A stretch of 64,000 bases of DNA from Sporobacter sp963675425 (lineage in GTDB: Bacteria > Bacillota > Clostridia > Oscillospirales > Oscillospiraceae), in NCBI GenBank assembly GCA_963675425.1, contig OY776214.1, positions 2,108,001 through 2,172,000 of the forward strand, written 5' to 3'. The translations under genes and the position numbers were made by a program. Under the pieces are notes generated by a model. It did not search any database. It saw only the letters and a list, made by a program, of their open reading frames with translations, and had not been told where the DNA came from. Of this stretch, positions 15,751-25,272 are shown piece after piece. How positions within the stretch are numbered: position 1 is the stretch's first letter; every line of letters starts with the position of its first letter.

Positions 15751-18225
15751 ATGAAGCAGCGGCTGCTCAAAAGACAACGCATCGATGATGAGTTTGCAAA
15801 CATATTTCAGTATCCTTTGACAATAGCTGTTGCGGCTATGGGGTATGGCAAAACAACGGCGGCAATGGAATATCTCAAGGGAATTGGCGCCAATTATTTG
15901 TGGTTGTCCATTGAACACGATGAATCTTCTCCACAGTTAATCTGGGATTCGCTGGCAAGACAAATGATCAAAACCAGACCGGAACTGGGCAAGCAGCTCC
16001 GTTCGCTGGGTTTTCCAACGGATGCTGCACAAACAGCAAAAATAAAACAGATTATTGAAGAACAAGCCTATCTGTCAAATACAGTTCTGGTGATTGACGA
16101 CTATCATTTTGCCAATTCCCCTGCATTGGATCGGTTCATAGAGAGCATTATCAGATCAAATATTGAAGGCTTTCATATTTTGATGCTGTCCCGGACCATG
16201 CCAAATATAAAAATTGATGAGCTTCTATTGAAAAATTATTGCTATTTAATTAAAAACGCCTTTTTTGAATTTACTCCTAATGAAATAGGGGCGTTTTTTC
16301 AACTATACGGTTTTGCTATTCCGGAAGATACTATAAATAAAATATACGAAATGTCGGAAGGCTGGGTTTCTGCGGTCTATCTGATTATGCAAAGGTACGC
16401 AGAAATTGGCAAAATGGAATCAGGAAGAAGTGTTGAACGTCTGCTTGACACTGCTGTTATGACGAGATATACGGATAAAGAAGTACTGATTCTTAAATCT
16501 CTCTGCGTATTTGACAGCTTTACCCCCCGGCAGGCGGTGTATGTTACCGGTATTGAAGACGCGGCAAACATCATGGAAGGTCTAAGTTATGCCAATTCCT
16601 TTATCCGTTTCGATGAGCAGAGCGGCGTTTTTCAAATACATAATATTTTTAATGATTACTTAAAGAAACTGCTGTTGGAAAAACCGCTGGACATCGAGAT
16701 TGATGAGCTGTTTGAGCGCGCCGGGACGTGGTGCATTCAAAACGGTGATATTCTGTCCGGTTTGAAATATTATCAACGAGCCAAAAAGTTTGAGCTGATT
16801 CTTAAACAGTTCGAAAAGCACAGTATAACTCAAATAATGGACAGCAATCCCGATTTTACCTTGGAACTCTTTGCGGCGATTCCGGACGATGTGAAATACC
16901 GTCATCCCATTGCTTATATTGCCTATATCGGTTTTTACGTGACAAATGTGGACATGCAGGCGGGCGAGTCTCTTTTATCTGTAACAGAAGCTAAATATCA
17001 AAGCGACAACGAACTATCCCCGGAAATGAAAAGAAGAATCAGAGGGGAGATTACGCTCATACGCGCGTATGCTGCGTTTAATCATGTTTTAATCATGTGC
17101 CAAAGGTTTAAGCAGGCGCATGCATTGCTTGACGGGCAATCTTGGGTAGCAAACAAAAACAAAATTGTCACCTTCGGATCGCCCCATATCCTGTATCTGT
17201 ATCATCGGGATAATGGGCAATTGCTGCGCACGGTGGAATGCCTGGAGGAACTGTCCCCTTATTATCAGGACCTGGCCGGCGGCTGCGGCATTGGATACGA
17301 ATACCAGTTTAGAGCCGAATATTATCTGGAAACCGGCGACCTCGATAAAGCTGAGCTTTTTGCATTCAAGGCCATTTATAAAGCAAGAACGATGAATCAG
17401 TTCTCCATCATTATTTGCTCCAACCTTACGTTGATGAGAATCTGCACCGCAAAAGGCAAATTTGATGAGGCGCTTGAAATTTTAGATGCATTAGGCGCAG
17501 AGGCGGGGGATGTGAACGTACCCATTCTTAACAGCGCGATAGACCTGTGTGCCGGATACATTCAAAGCATCAAAGGGGAAGAAGCCGGAATTGCAAACTG
17601 GCTGAGGAACGGAGACATAAACCAAAGCCAGGTGCTGTATCAGGGCGGTGGGTTTAACGACATTGTGTACGGTAAATTTCTTCTGTTGAAAAAAGACTAT
17701 ATTAAACTGGAAGTATTGATTGAAGATATGCTGAAAAGCTTTTCCGTGTTTCATAATCTTTTCGGCCTGCTTCATGCGTATATTTTGGATGCCGCAGCCA
17801 AATACAGGCTTTATGGCATGGAAAAGGCAGAGACTTCCTTGATTTTGGCGATTTCTCTCGCCAAGGAGGATCATATTGTCCTTCCGTTCGCGGAATACGG
17901 TTTTCATATCATAGATATACTTAAAAGCATTCAGAAAAAATCACAAAGCGATCAATATTTGAAGAAGCTCATCAAATATACGGAAGAGTATCTTAAGAAA
18001 ATAAAAGGTGGTTTGGGTGAAAAGAAATCGGAAATCAGGCTATCTAATCGTGAGCAGCAGGTTTTGCGGCTGATTGCTGAGGGGAAAACCAATCGAAATA
18101 TCGCATCTGAGTTATTTGTTGCCGAAGTAACCGTTATCAAGACCGTCACCTCTATCTACCGCAAACTGGATATATCGGGGCGCGTTTCCGCTGTTAAAAA
18201 AGCGATTGAACTGAATTTGATCTGA
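15751..18225 (+). CDS. MalT-like LuxR-family transcriptional activator (cassette 1 regulator)
   Basis: An 824-residue regulator of the LAL/MalT type. The N-terminal ATPase has the P-loop AAMGYGKTTAAMEYL (residues about 28-42) and a Walker-B-like TVLVIDDYHFAN. A long helical TPR-like middle follows. The C-terminus is a LuxR helix-turn-helix, LSNREQQVLRLIAEGKTNRN followed by IASELFVAEVTVIKTVTSIY. MalT relatives bind ATP and an inducer and then activate transcription. The ATG at 15751 follows AGGTGAT. About 100 bp downstream, after a strong terminator, come the DUF2442 and SLH genes in the same direction, the obvious target. It is a paralogue of the regulator at 30071-32545; the inducer is unknown. 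Confidence 0.85.
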   Translation: MKQRLLKRQRIDDEFANIFQYPLTIAVAAMGYGKTTAAMEYLKGIGANYLWLSIEHDESSPQLIWDSLARQMIKTRPELGKQLRSLGFPTDAAQTAKIKQIIEEQAYLSNTVLVIDDYHFANSPALDRFIESIIRSNIEGFHILMLSRTMPNIKIDELLLKNYCYLIKNAFFEFTPNEIGAFFQLYGFAIPEDTINKIYEMSEGWVSAVYLIMQRYAEIGKMESGRSVERLLDTAVMTRYTDKEVLILKSLCVFDSFTPRQAVYVTGIEDAANIMEGLSYANSFIRFDEQSGVFQIHNIFNDYLKKLLLEKPLDIEIDELFERAGTWCIQNGDILSGLKYYQRAKKFELILKQFEKHSITQIMDSNPDFTLELFAAIPDDVKYRHPIAYIAYIGFYVTNVDMQAGESLLSVTEAKYQSDNELSPEMKRRIRGEITLIRAYAAFNHVLIMCQRFKQAHALLDGQSWVANKNKIVTFGSPHILYLYHRDNGQLLRTVECLEELSPYYQDLAGGCGIGYEYQFRAEYYLETGDLDKAELFAFKAIYKARTMNQFSIIICSNLTLMRICTAKGKFDEALEILDALGAEAGDVNVPILNSAIDLCAGYIQSIKGEEAGIANWLRNGDINQSQVLYQGGGFNDIVYGKFLLLKKDYIKLEVLIEDMLKSFSVFHNLFGLLHAYILDAAAKYRLYGMEKAETSLILAISLAKEDHIVLPFAEYGFHIIDILKSIQKKSQSDQYLKKLIKYTEEYLKKIKGGLGEKKSEIRLSNREQQVLRLIAEGKTNRNIASELFVAEVTVIKTVTSIYRKLDISGRVSAVKKAIELNLI

Positions 18226-18268
18226 AACCGATAAAAATGTATTGTATCCGATAATATTATTTGTTTGT

Positions 18269-18298
18269 AAGCTCTGCTATTGTTTAATAGCAGAGCTT
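18269..18298 (+). terminator. Intrinsic terminator after the cassette-1 regulator
   Basis: AAGCTCTGCTATT (18269-18281), loop GTTT, AATAGCAGAGCTT (18286-18298) and then a run of T. It lies only 30 bases before the DUF2442 start codon, leaving no room for a separate promoter after it, so an attenuation role is possible. Confidence 0.8.
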
Positions 18299-18327
18299 TT
18301 TGCACTTTCATGCATAAGAGGTGAGTC

Positions 18328-18561
18328 ATGTCAAAAATCATAAGTGCGACAGCCAAAGATGACTATACGCTGGAGATTGAGTTGGATAACTGCCACAAAA
18401 TCATCTACGATATGAAGCCGAGACTCCAGGCGGTCAGATTCTGTAAGCTTTCTGATCCGAACTGCTTCAAAGACCTGCGTATCGAAAATGGGAACACATT
18501 GATTTGGGACAGCCTGTGCCAAATCACCATTGATGAAATTATATGTAACATAGAAAGATAA
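18328..18561 (+). CDS. DUF2442-family small protein (cassette 1)
   Basis: A 77-residue protein whose layout fits DUF2442: an N-terminal strand pair DDYTLEIELDNCHKIIYDM, then KLSDPNCFKDLRIENGNTL and a C-terminal WDSLCQITIDEII. The ATG at 18328 follows AGAGGTGAGTC. It lies 15 bp before the SLH protein gene and is probably co-transcribed with it. Similar proteins sit in exactly the same place before the other two SLH genes (25273-25518 and 32757-33011). The molecular role of DUF2442 is unknown to me; related proteins are often found next to toxin-antitoxin or HTH genes. Here the constant pairing suggests a role in expression or export of the surface protein. Confidence 0.75.
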   Translation: MSKIISATAKDDYTLEIELDNCHKIIYDMKPRLQAVRFCKLSDPNCFKDLRIENGNTLIWDSLCQITIDEIICNIER

Positions 18562-18576
18562 ATAGGAGAGATTGCT

Positions 18577-21500
18577 TTGAAAAGAAAGATATTTAGTTTA
18601 TTCCTGGCCATGTGTTTGATGTTAAGTCTGCTGCCGTCGATAGCGCTTACAGCATCGGCTGCAGATACGTGGATTTACCCGGAAAGCGATCCGGGGGAGT
18701 TTACGGTGGGGGATGGTACTGAATTAGACCCCTATGCTATTACCAACGCGCAGGCGTTAGCTGATTTGGCCTGGAGGGTCAATAACGGCAACAATTACAG
18801 CGGCAAGTATTTTAAGCTTGCTGCCAATATCGTGCTCAATGACAATGTGCTGGCTGCCGACGGCACGCTCAATAGCGGCAGCTTTATAGAGTGGACGCCT
18901 ATTGGCAACTCAACAAGCAGTTTTAGAGGAACGTTCGATGGCGACGGGCACACAGTCAGCGGGATATATATCAACGATTCTAGTACTATCCACCAAGGTT
19001 TATTTGGGAATATAAGTGATGGTACTATTAAAAATGTGGGCGTGACTGACAGCTATATCAGCGGAAGTGACCGTGTTGCCGGCATTGTTGGAATTGCCCA
19101 TAGCAGCACTATAGAAAACTGTTATAACAGCGGGACTATAAAAGGCAATGACCAAGTCGGCGGAATTGTTGGATATAGCCGAGAGTGTACAGTGCGCAAT
19201 TGCCATAATGACGGATTAATCAATGCAAATGACTATTCCGGAGGTGTCGTGGCCTATGATGACAACTATTCGTATATTACTAATTGCAATAATACAGGGG
19301 CTATTAAAGCTGCTCATTATGTGGGGGGCATAGTCGGAAATCTTGCAAGTATTATTATCAACTGCTTTAATACCGGAGAAGTTACTGCCTTTAACCATTC
19401 GGTAGGCGGCATAGCAGGTATTTGCGGAGATATAAGCACTATCAAAGCCTGCTTTAATACGGGAAATGTATATGCCAATGAATACTACGCCGGCGGGATA
19501 GCGGCATTTACTTCAGGCAGAATACAATTGAGTTATAATTGTGGTAATGTTACCTCAGGTGGCGGCTCGATTGGCGGAATATTAGGGACGCTAAGAGGTA
19601 CGGTGGAGAACTGCTACAATGCGGGCCGCGTTACCGGCACAAATAATGTTGGCGGTGTTGTAGGTATGGAAACCGGTGCAACGGTAACTAACTGTTATTA
19701 TGATAAGCAAACGTGCGCGTGCGTATATGGCAGAGGTATCCGTGCAAGCTCAGTAGGTGCTGAAGGCAAACTGACCTCTGGGATGGTTGGCGCACAATTA
19801 CGGGATGCCACCGCATCAAATCCATGGGGGGCATCAAACTGGGTCTTTACCGAGGGCCTTTACCCGCGGCTGGCAACTATGGATGCTGCCGATATGGCAA
19901 TTCTTTTTGCAACGCCGGTATTTTTAAGTAATAGTGATACAATTGACGGTGTCGTTAATAATTTTACTGTCGGCACCGGTAACGGCGTCAGCTGGACTTC
20001 CGGCAATACGGAAGTTATCAGTATTAACGGAAATAATGCAACGCTAAATAAAAAAGGCAGCAATATTGTTCTGACAGCCTCTTTAAACGGTATTCAGAAA
20101 AGAATTACGATACTTTCTGTCAATTTATACTCGGTTACCTATGCAGCTTCAACCGCTGATGGTGGTTCGGTGCCGACAAACAGCACCTTTTATCATCCTG
20201 CAGATTCCTTTTCGGTTGCGGGTTTGGGGGATTTAACAAGAGCAGGCTACACATTTATCAGCTGGAAAAGCGGCAGTTCAGTTTATTCTGCCGGCGATAA
20301 TTACACCGTAGGAAACGCTGACATAACTTTTAATGCTGTCTGGAAGCCGGATACCCCCGCAGCACCAACACTAGATAGCAAGACCGATACAAGCATTACG
20401 GTAACGGGGTTTTCTGGACAGCAGTACAGCAAAGACAATGGTACCACTTGGCAGGACAGCGGCACGTTTTCAGGCCTGACGCCTAACACAGGGTATAGCA
20501 TCATTACCCGTGTCCCTGCCTCTGGCTACGATGTTGCCAGTGAGGCCAGTGATGCTCTCACAGTCACGACAAAACAAAGCGCTGCAGCGGCTCCGGCAGC
20601 GCCGACCTTGGACAGCAAAACGAATACATCAATTATTGTCACGGTTGTTGCTGACCAGGAATACAGTATAGACGGCGGTGTGACTTGGCAGGAGAGCGGC
20701 ACATTTTCAGGTTTGACGGCGGATACGGACTACAGTATTTGCACGCGGCTTAAGGAAACGGATACGGCTCTGCCCAGCGCGGTCAGTGGGTCCCTAGATG
20801 TTAGAACAAATGAAAATCCCGCGCCTGTCGGCGGTGGTTCCATCGTTAACAATTCTCCATCAAGCGATGACGCGTCAGACGGTGCGGATGTCTATGTCAA
20901 CGGCGAAAAGCACTCTGCCGGAGAATCTGAGACAAAGACGGAAAACGGTAAAACAATAACGACCGTTACAGTGGATTCTGAAAAACTTGAAAAGGTATTG
21001 GAGACCAAAGGTGATGGTGCAACAGTAGAAATACCCGTTAACAATGGCTCCGCTGTCGCTTCCGGTGTGCTTACAGGCCAAATGGTAAAAAACATGGAAA
21101 CAAAGGACGCCACTCTGGTTGTTCAAACAGGCTCGGCAACATATACGCTGCCTGCTAAGGAAATAGATATTGACGAGGTCGCGGGACAATTCGGAGAGGA
21201 GATCGACCTTTCGGACATCGAGGTTGAAGTTACCATCTCCGAGCCTGACGACAGCACGGTGCAGGTGACGGAAAACGCGGCTGAGGACGGCGGCTTCACT
21301 TTAATAGTACAGCCCGTCGAATTCACCGTAGAATGCTCATACAAGGGTAAGAGCGTTGAAATTGACAGCTACAACGCTTATGTGGAACGGACGATTAAAA
21401 TTCCCGATGGCGTTGACCCAGAGAAAATCACAACGGCGGTCGTTGTGAACGCGGATGGAACTGTCCGCCATGTACCCACGGAAATCGTGGAAATCGACGG

Positions 21501-22128
21501 CGTTTATTACGCGGTAATCAACAGCCTGACAAATAGTGTCTACACGCTCATTAATAACGATCTTGAATTTGGGGACGTTAAGGGGCACTGGGCGCAGGAT
21601 GCCATTAACGATATGGGTTCGAGAATGGTTATAAATGGCGACGAAAACGGCCATTATAATCCGAACAATGACATTACGCGCGCGGAGTTTGCCGCAATCA
21701 TTGTCAGGGCGCTTGGTCTCGCGCCGGGAACCGGCGAAAGCGGATTTGGCGATATTTCCGTCGAAGACTGGTACTGTGGAACTATTGAAACGGCATCGGC
21801 CTATGGTATCGTTGCGGGGTACGGCGATGGAATATTCGGCCCGAACGACACGATCACCCGCGAGCAGGCAATGGCAATGATCGCAAGAGCTATGAAGATT
21901 ACAGGTCTTGAGGTCAGCCTTAGTGACAGTGACATCGGCGCGTCGCTTGCGGATTACTTGGACGGTGCATCTGTCTCGGATTACGCGGTGGGCGGCATAG
22001 CCGCCTGCCTACAGACCGGGATTGTCTCCGGCCGCAGCGACGCGATGATCTCTCCTAATGATTACGTCACACGTGCTGAGGTGGCGGTTATGGTTCAGCG
22101 GCTGCTGCAGAAATCGGAGCTTATTTAA
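18577..22128 (+). CDS. SLH-anchored surface protein with GLUG and InlB-type repeats
   Basis: A 1,183-residue exported protein starting at a TTG (18577) after AGGAGAG. A signal peptide occupies residues 1-29 (FLAMCLMLSLLPSIALTASAA). Residues about 120-390 carry repeats such as VGGIVGYSRECTVRNCHNDG, typical of the GLUG motif in adhesins. An InlB B-repeat-like segment (GYTFISWKSGSSVYSAGD) and two fibronectin-like repeats (WQDSGTFSGLTPNTGYSI and WQESGTFSGLTADTDYSI) follow. Three SLH domains (DVKGHWAQDAINDMGSRMVI onward) end at KSELI and would bind the cell-wall polymer. It is a surface adhesin or ligand-binding protein of cassette 1; ligand unknown. Confidence 0.85.
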   Translation: MKRKIFSLFLAMCLMLSLLPSIALTASAADTWIYPESDPGEFTVGDGTELDPYAITNAQALADLAWRVNNGNNYSGKYFKLAANIVLNDNVLAADGTLNSGSFIEWTPIGNSTSSFRGTFDGDGHTVSGIYINDSSTIHQGLFGNISDGTIKNVGVTDSYISGSDRVAGIVGIAHSSTIENCYNSGTIKGNDQVGGIVGYSRECTVRNCHNDGLINANDYSGGVVAYDDNYSYITNCNNTGAIKAAHYVGGIVGNLASIIINCFNTGEVTAFNHSVGGIAGICGDISTIKACFNTGNVYANEYYAGGIAAFTSGRIQLSYNCGNVTSGGGSIGGILGTLRGTVENCYNAGRVTGTNNVGGVVGMETGATVTNCYYDKQTCACVYGRGIRASSVGAEGKLTSGMVGAQLRDATASNPWGASNWVFTEGLYPRLATMDAADMAILFATPVFLSNSDTIDGVVNNFTVGTGNGVSWTSGNTEVISINGNNATLNKKGSNIVLTASLNGIQKRITILSVNLYSVTYAASTADGGSVPTNSTFYHPADSFSVAGLGDLTRAGYTFISWKSGSSVYSAGDNYTVGNADITFNAVWKPDTPAAPTLDSKTDTSITVTGFSGQQYSKDNGTTWQDSGTFSGLTPNTGYSIITRVPASGYDVASEASDALTVTTKQSAAAAPAAPTLDSKTNTSIIVTVVADQEYSIDGGVTWQESGTFSGLTADTDYSICTRLKETDTALPSAVSGSLDVRTNENPAPVGGGSIVNNSPSSDDASDGADVYVNGEKHSAGESETKTENGKTITTVTVDSEKLEKVLETKGDGATVEIPVNNGSAVASGVLTGQMVKNMETKDATLVVQTGSATYTLPAKEIDIDEVAGQFGEEIDLSDIEVEVTISEPDDSTVQVTENAAEDGGFTLIVQPVEFTVECSYKGKSVEIDSYNAYVERTIKIPDGVDPEKITTAVVVNADGTVRHVPTEIVEIDGVYYAVINSLTNSVYTLINNDLEFGDVKGHWAQDAINDMGSRMVINGDENGHYNPNNDITRAEFAAIIVRALGLAPGTGESGFGDISVEDWYCGTIETASAYGIVAGYGDGIFGPNDTITREQAMAMIARAMKITGLEVSLSDSDIGASLADYLDGASVSDYAVGGIAACLQTGIVSGRSDAMISPNDYVTRAEVAVMVQRLLQKSELI

Positions 22129-22143
22129 CGTTGCAATTCAGGG

Positions 22144-22175
22144 AGCTGAGACCCGTTCATTGATGGGGCTCAGCT
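22144..22175 (+). terminator. Hairpin after the first SLH gene
   Basis: AGCTGAGACCC and GGGGCTCAGCT pair with one mismatch and a 10-base loop, followed by TTTCC. It lies 16 bp after the SLH stop codon. A short T run makes it a weak-to-moderate terminator. Confidence 0.6.
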
Positions 22176-22230
22176 TTCCGACGGTGGTAACCAGCGTATT
22201 TCTATGGCCCATTTACGGGGGTGTGTAACC

Positions 22231-22290
22231 GATAGGTTCGGGCGAGCGCCCCCATGGCATTGGGGAGGTCAGCGGCTTCTTCCCGCTTAT
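22231..22290 (+). repeat. tRNA-Ala-like repeat, copy 1
   Basis: Contains GAGCGCCCCCATGGCATTGG and continues through GGAGGTCAGCGG to CCGCTTAT. The loop ATGGCAT between C-rich and G-rich arms is that of tRNA-Ala with anticodon GGC, and AGCGG-CTTCTTC-CCGCT mimics a T-arm with an altered loop. The D-arm is short and no 5' acceptor strand pairs with the 3' part, so it is not a normal tRNA. Copies 2 and 3 lie at 47648-47727 and 49676-49755. Like them, it is followed by a terminator-like hairpin (22307-22347). Confidence 0.6.
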
Positions 22291-22306
22291 TTTCACAAAA
22301 TCAACA

Positions 22307-22347
22307 AAATCCGAACCTTTTTCCGATTGGGGAAGGGGTTCGGGTTT
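22307..22347 (+). terminator. Hairpin following tRNA-like copy 1
   Basis: AAATCCGAACC (22307-22317) pairs with GGTTCGGGTTT (22337-22347), with further pairing inside (CCTTTTTCC with GGGGAAGG). It is followed by GTTGTT rather than a pure T run. Confidence 0.65.
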
Positions 22348-22401
22348 GTTGTTACTCTGGAGTAATGTGCCCTGTTCTGCTATAATCATCCTATCGTAAG
22401 T

Positions 22402-24423
22402 TTGGAGGGGGTGGCTGCAATCCAAGGTCTCGTAAACAAGCACCGGCTGCTGGTTACAATACTTGCCGCGTTTTTAACCGGTCTGGCTCTTATGCTATTT
22501 GTCCGGCTCCCGGGTATGATAAACAGCGAGCCTGAAAGCATCACTGTCGAGGAGGCAAACGGCGTCTATGCCCTGACGGATATCACGGATTGTAAGACCG
22601 CCGTCACTCTGCCGCCCGGCCCCACATACTATCCCAATACTTTGCTGACACCAGAGAATGTTGAGTCCACAGCGCCGGTCAGCACGGCGAAATTTGACGC
22701 GCTGCACGCCGATTATTTGTCCCAACGGTTCGTGGTAGAGCTGCCTGACAACAGCGATGTCTATACCCTGACCTTTTCCTTGTCGGGCCGCCACGCCATG
22801 CTCGTCTATGTAAACGGTGAACTGGTCGGACAGTCCGGGCAGCCGGGGACCACAAAGCAGGACAGCGAGGTTTGGGAAAATAACCTCACCTGCTATGCCA
22901 CGCCTATAGACGGCAAAATGGATATCATTTTACAGTCATCACAGTTTTACCACTTCCGAAGCAGCGCGCAGCTGGCGACCCTGAACATTCAGAATACGGC
23001 ATCCGTGCCGAACGGCGGTCTGACCGACGAAACCAAGGGCTTTCTTGTAATGGGCGCGTTTGTGTGCGCGGCGGCACTGTTGCTGTGCATTTATCTGCTC
23101 CTGTCACATACGAAGGCGACGCTGTATTTTGCGCTGGCCTGCCTTGCCATGGCGCTGCGGGAGTGCATTCAGAGCCAGGCGTGGGTGGACTTTTCTTTTC
23201 TATCCGGAAATACATCCTTTCTGCTCGAATATTTGAGCGTCGCGTTGCTCACGATTTTCCTGTCTCTGTATCTCGGGCAGTATGCCGTCGGCAGATTTTT
23301 ACATGCCGTTCAGTATACGGCAATCATTGGCTCTTTGATTTACGGCTTATGTGTCCTGTTCGGAGACTCGGTCTTTTATACATCCATTCTGATCTATTAT
23401 CAAATCCTGCTGGTGCTCTGCATCGTTCCTGGAATATCCGGACTGTTTTGGACAATGCGGAACCCAATTAAGGAACAGTCGGCCGCCATCTACGGCATTG
23501 CGGTGTTTTTTCTGGCGGCAATCAGCGACATTTTGATGTACAACAATGTTTTTGGCTATCAGCACCCAAAAACACCGATTTCAGAAGCCGCCATGCTGGT
23601 ATTTGTGCTTGCACAAACGGTATCGCTGTTTCTGATGAATAACCGCGTACTTGCCGAATCAAAGGCAGCGGAGCAAAAACTTGTGGCGGAAAAGGATGCG
23701 TTGGAAACGCTCAACCGTCTGAAAATTGAGTTTTTGGGCAACGTCTCCCATGAATTGAAAACGCCCCTTACCGTGATGTCCGGCTATGCACAGACCACGA
23801 ATCAGCTTGCTGAGCGCCCCGGTGAGCTCGATGGCGGTGAAGTCTCCCGCCGGATGAAGCTCATTTCCTCCGAGGCAGAGCGGCTTTCCCTGATGGTGGG
23901 GCAGATTCTGGACGTGACCCGTATGGAGGAGGGGCGCATGGCGATGGAAAAGCGCTCCTGTCACATGGATGAAATCATCTACGGAGCCGTTGAAACGCAC
24001 TATCCCATGCTCAATAAAAATCAAAACCGCCTGAAAATCCGGATTGAACGGGGGCTTGCTGACATTTGCGCTGATCCCGCCCGCATTTCGCAGGTGATTG
24101 TGAATTTGATTTCCAACGCGGTGCGTTTCACCTCGGAAGGGGTCATTACCATATCTGCCGAGCAGGACGAGAATCAAATTCTCGTCCGCGTGTCGGATAC
24201 GGGCTGCGGAATTGCACCGGAGCGGCTTGCGCATCTGTTTGAGCGCTACGGAGGGAAACAAAAATCCGGCGGCGGTCAGGATACCGGCACCGGACTTGGG
24301 CTATATATCTGCAAACATATCGTAGAGCAGCACGGAGGAATCATCTGGATTGAAAGCGAGGAGGGCAGGGGAACCTCTGTTTTCTTCACTTTGCCCGCCG
24401 CCACTAATACTGAATCTTGCTGA
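22402..24423 (+). CDS. Sensor histidine kinase with 7TMR-DISM-like extracellular domain (cassette 2)
   Basis: A protein of about 673 residues. A first membrane segment (residues about 14-33) precedes a roughly 170-residue outside domain with a jelly-roll look (YTLTFSLSGRHAMLVYVNGE), as in 7TMR-DISM proteins. Seven membrane helices follow. The kinase core has the H-box FLGNVSHELKTPLTV with the phospho-accepting His, the N-box NLISNAVRF and the G-boxes DTGCGIAPE and GTGLGLYICK. The frame opens at a TTG at 22402; GTG at 22411 is an alternative, and the ribosome site GGAGGGGG overlaps both, so the exact start is uncertain. The partner response regulator is convergent with a 20 bp 3' overlap. It presumably controls the DUF2442/SLH pair at 25273-29764. 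Confidence 0.85.
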   Translation: MEGVAAIQGLVNKHRLLVTILAAFLTGLALMLFVRLPGMINSEPESITVEEANGVYALTDITDCKTAVTLPPGPTYYPNTLLTPENVESTAPVSTAKFDALHADYLSQRFVVELPDNSDVYTLTFSLSGRHAMLVYVNGELVGQSGQPGTTKQDSEVWENNLTCYATPIDGKMDIILQSSQFYHFRSSAQLATLNIQNTASVPNGGLTDETKGFLVMGAFVCAAALLLCIYLLLSHTKATLYFALACLAMALRECIQSQAWVDFSFLSGNTSFLLEYLSVALLTIFLSLYLGQYAVGRFLHAVQYTAIIGSLIYGLCVLFGDSVFYTSILIYYQILLVLCIVPGISGLFWTMRNPIKEQSAAIYGIAVFFLAAISDILMYNNVFGYQHPKTPISEAAMLVFVLAQTVSLFLMNNRVLAESKAAEQKLVAEKDALETLNRLKIEFLGNVSHELKTPLTVMSGYAQTTNQLAERPGELDGGEVSRRMKLISSEAERLSLMVGQILDVTRMEEGRMAMEKRSCHMDEIIYGAVETHYPMLNKNQNRLKIRIERGLADICADPARISQVIVNLISNAVRFTSEGVITISAEQDENQILVRVSDTGCGIAPERLAHLFERYGGKQKSGGGQDTGTGLGLYICKHIVEQHGGIIWIESEEGRGTSVFFTLPAATNTESC

Positions 24424-25090
24424 AGATGTATTCGCTTTTTCCGGCGCTGGAGAGTTCAAACCAGCCGCCGTCATCCAACCTGAGCTTTCTGCGCAGATTG
24501 GCCACATGGGTCTTGACAGTTCCGGCCGCCCCGGGTGATGACTCGCCCCACGCACGGCGGTAGATTTCCTCCGCGTTCAGCCGCTGTCCGGCGAACAGGG
24601 CAAAGCAGCCGAGAAGCTGCAATTCCTTCAAGGTCAGCGGAATACGCTCGCCGTCCAGCACGGCTTCCCCTGCCAAAAAATCAATAGTCAAGGGCGGCAG
24701 CTCGATGATTCCGGCGGACATAAAGCCATTCCGGCGCAATTGCGCGGCCACACGCGCGCTCAAAACATTCAAATCATAGGGCTTGGTGACATAATCGTCC
24801 CCGCCCTGCAAAAGGCCTTTTACAACGCTCTCATTTTCGTTCCTGCATGTCAGGAAGATGATGGGGGCGTTTGTTTTTTGCCGCAGCTCGGCACAGAAGT
24901 CAAAGCCGGAACCGTCCGGCATCATTACGTCCAAAAGAATCAGGTCCGGGGCGTGCTCCTCCAGAAAAAAGCGCGCCTTGGAAAGCGTGGGGGCACAGAC
25001 CGTCTCATAGCCCTTCCCCTCAAAATATTCCCTGTTGATTTCAAGCACCTCGGCTTCATCCTCAATCAGCAGCAGCTTTGCTTTTCTCAT
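24404..25090 (-). CDS. OmpR-family response regulator (cassette 2)
   Basis: A 228-residue response regulator. The receiver domain (1-120) has the acidic pair LLIEDEAEV, the phospho-acceptor Asp in LILLDVMMPDGSG, and Thr/Lys switch residues in FLTCRNE and YVTKPYDL. A winged-helix effector domain follows (TLKELQLLGCFALFAGQRLN, then TVKTHVANLRRKLR), which binds tandem direct repeats in the family. It lies opposite the histidine kinase, overlapping its end by 20 bp, and is divergent from the DUF2442 gene at 25273. The 180 bp between is therefore a likely target site. The start ATG at 25090 follows AAAGGGGTGAAGC on the minus strand. Confidence 0.9.
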   Translation of the reverse strand: MRKAKLLLIEDEAEVLEINREYFEGKGYETVCAPTLSKARFFLEEHAPDLILLDVMMPDGSGFDFCAELRQKTNAPIIFLTCRNENESVVKGLLQGGDDYVTKPYDLNVLSARVAAQLRRNGFMSAGIIELPPLTIDFLAGEAVLDGERIPLTLKELQLLGCFALFAGQRLNAEEIYRRAWGESSPGAAGTVKTHVANLRRKLRLDDGGWFELSSAGKSEYIFSKIQY

Positions 25091-25272
25091 TGCTTCACCC
25101 CTTTGTCGTTACATAAGTTTACCATGTTTTATCTAAAAAAAGAATGCCGCAAATATTTTTTAAAAACAGATAAGATTTCTTAACCTTTCGCACAGAGAAA
25201 AATTTTTCTGCTACGCTTACAGGGTATCGAAGTGCAAAAATCTGAGTTCAGGAAAAACCGAGGTGATACCCT

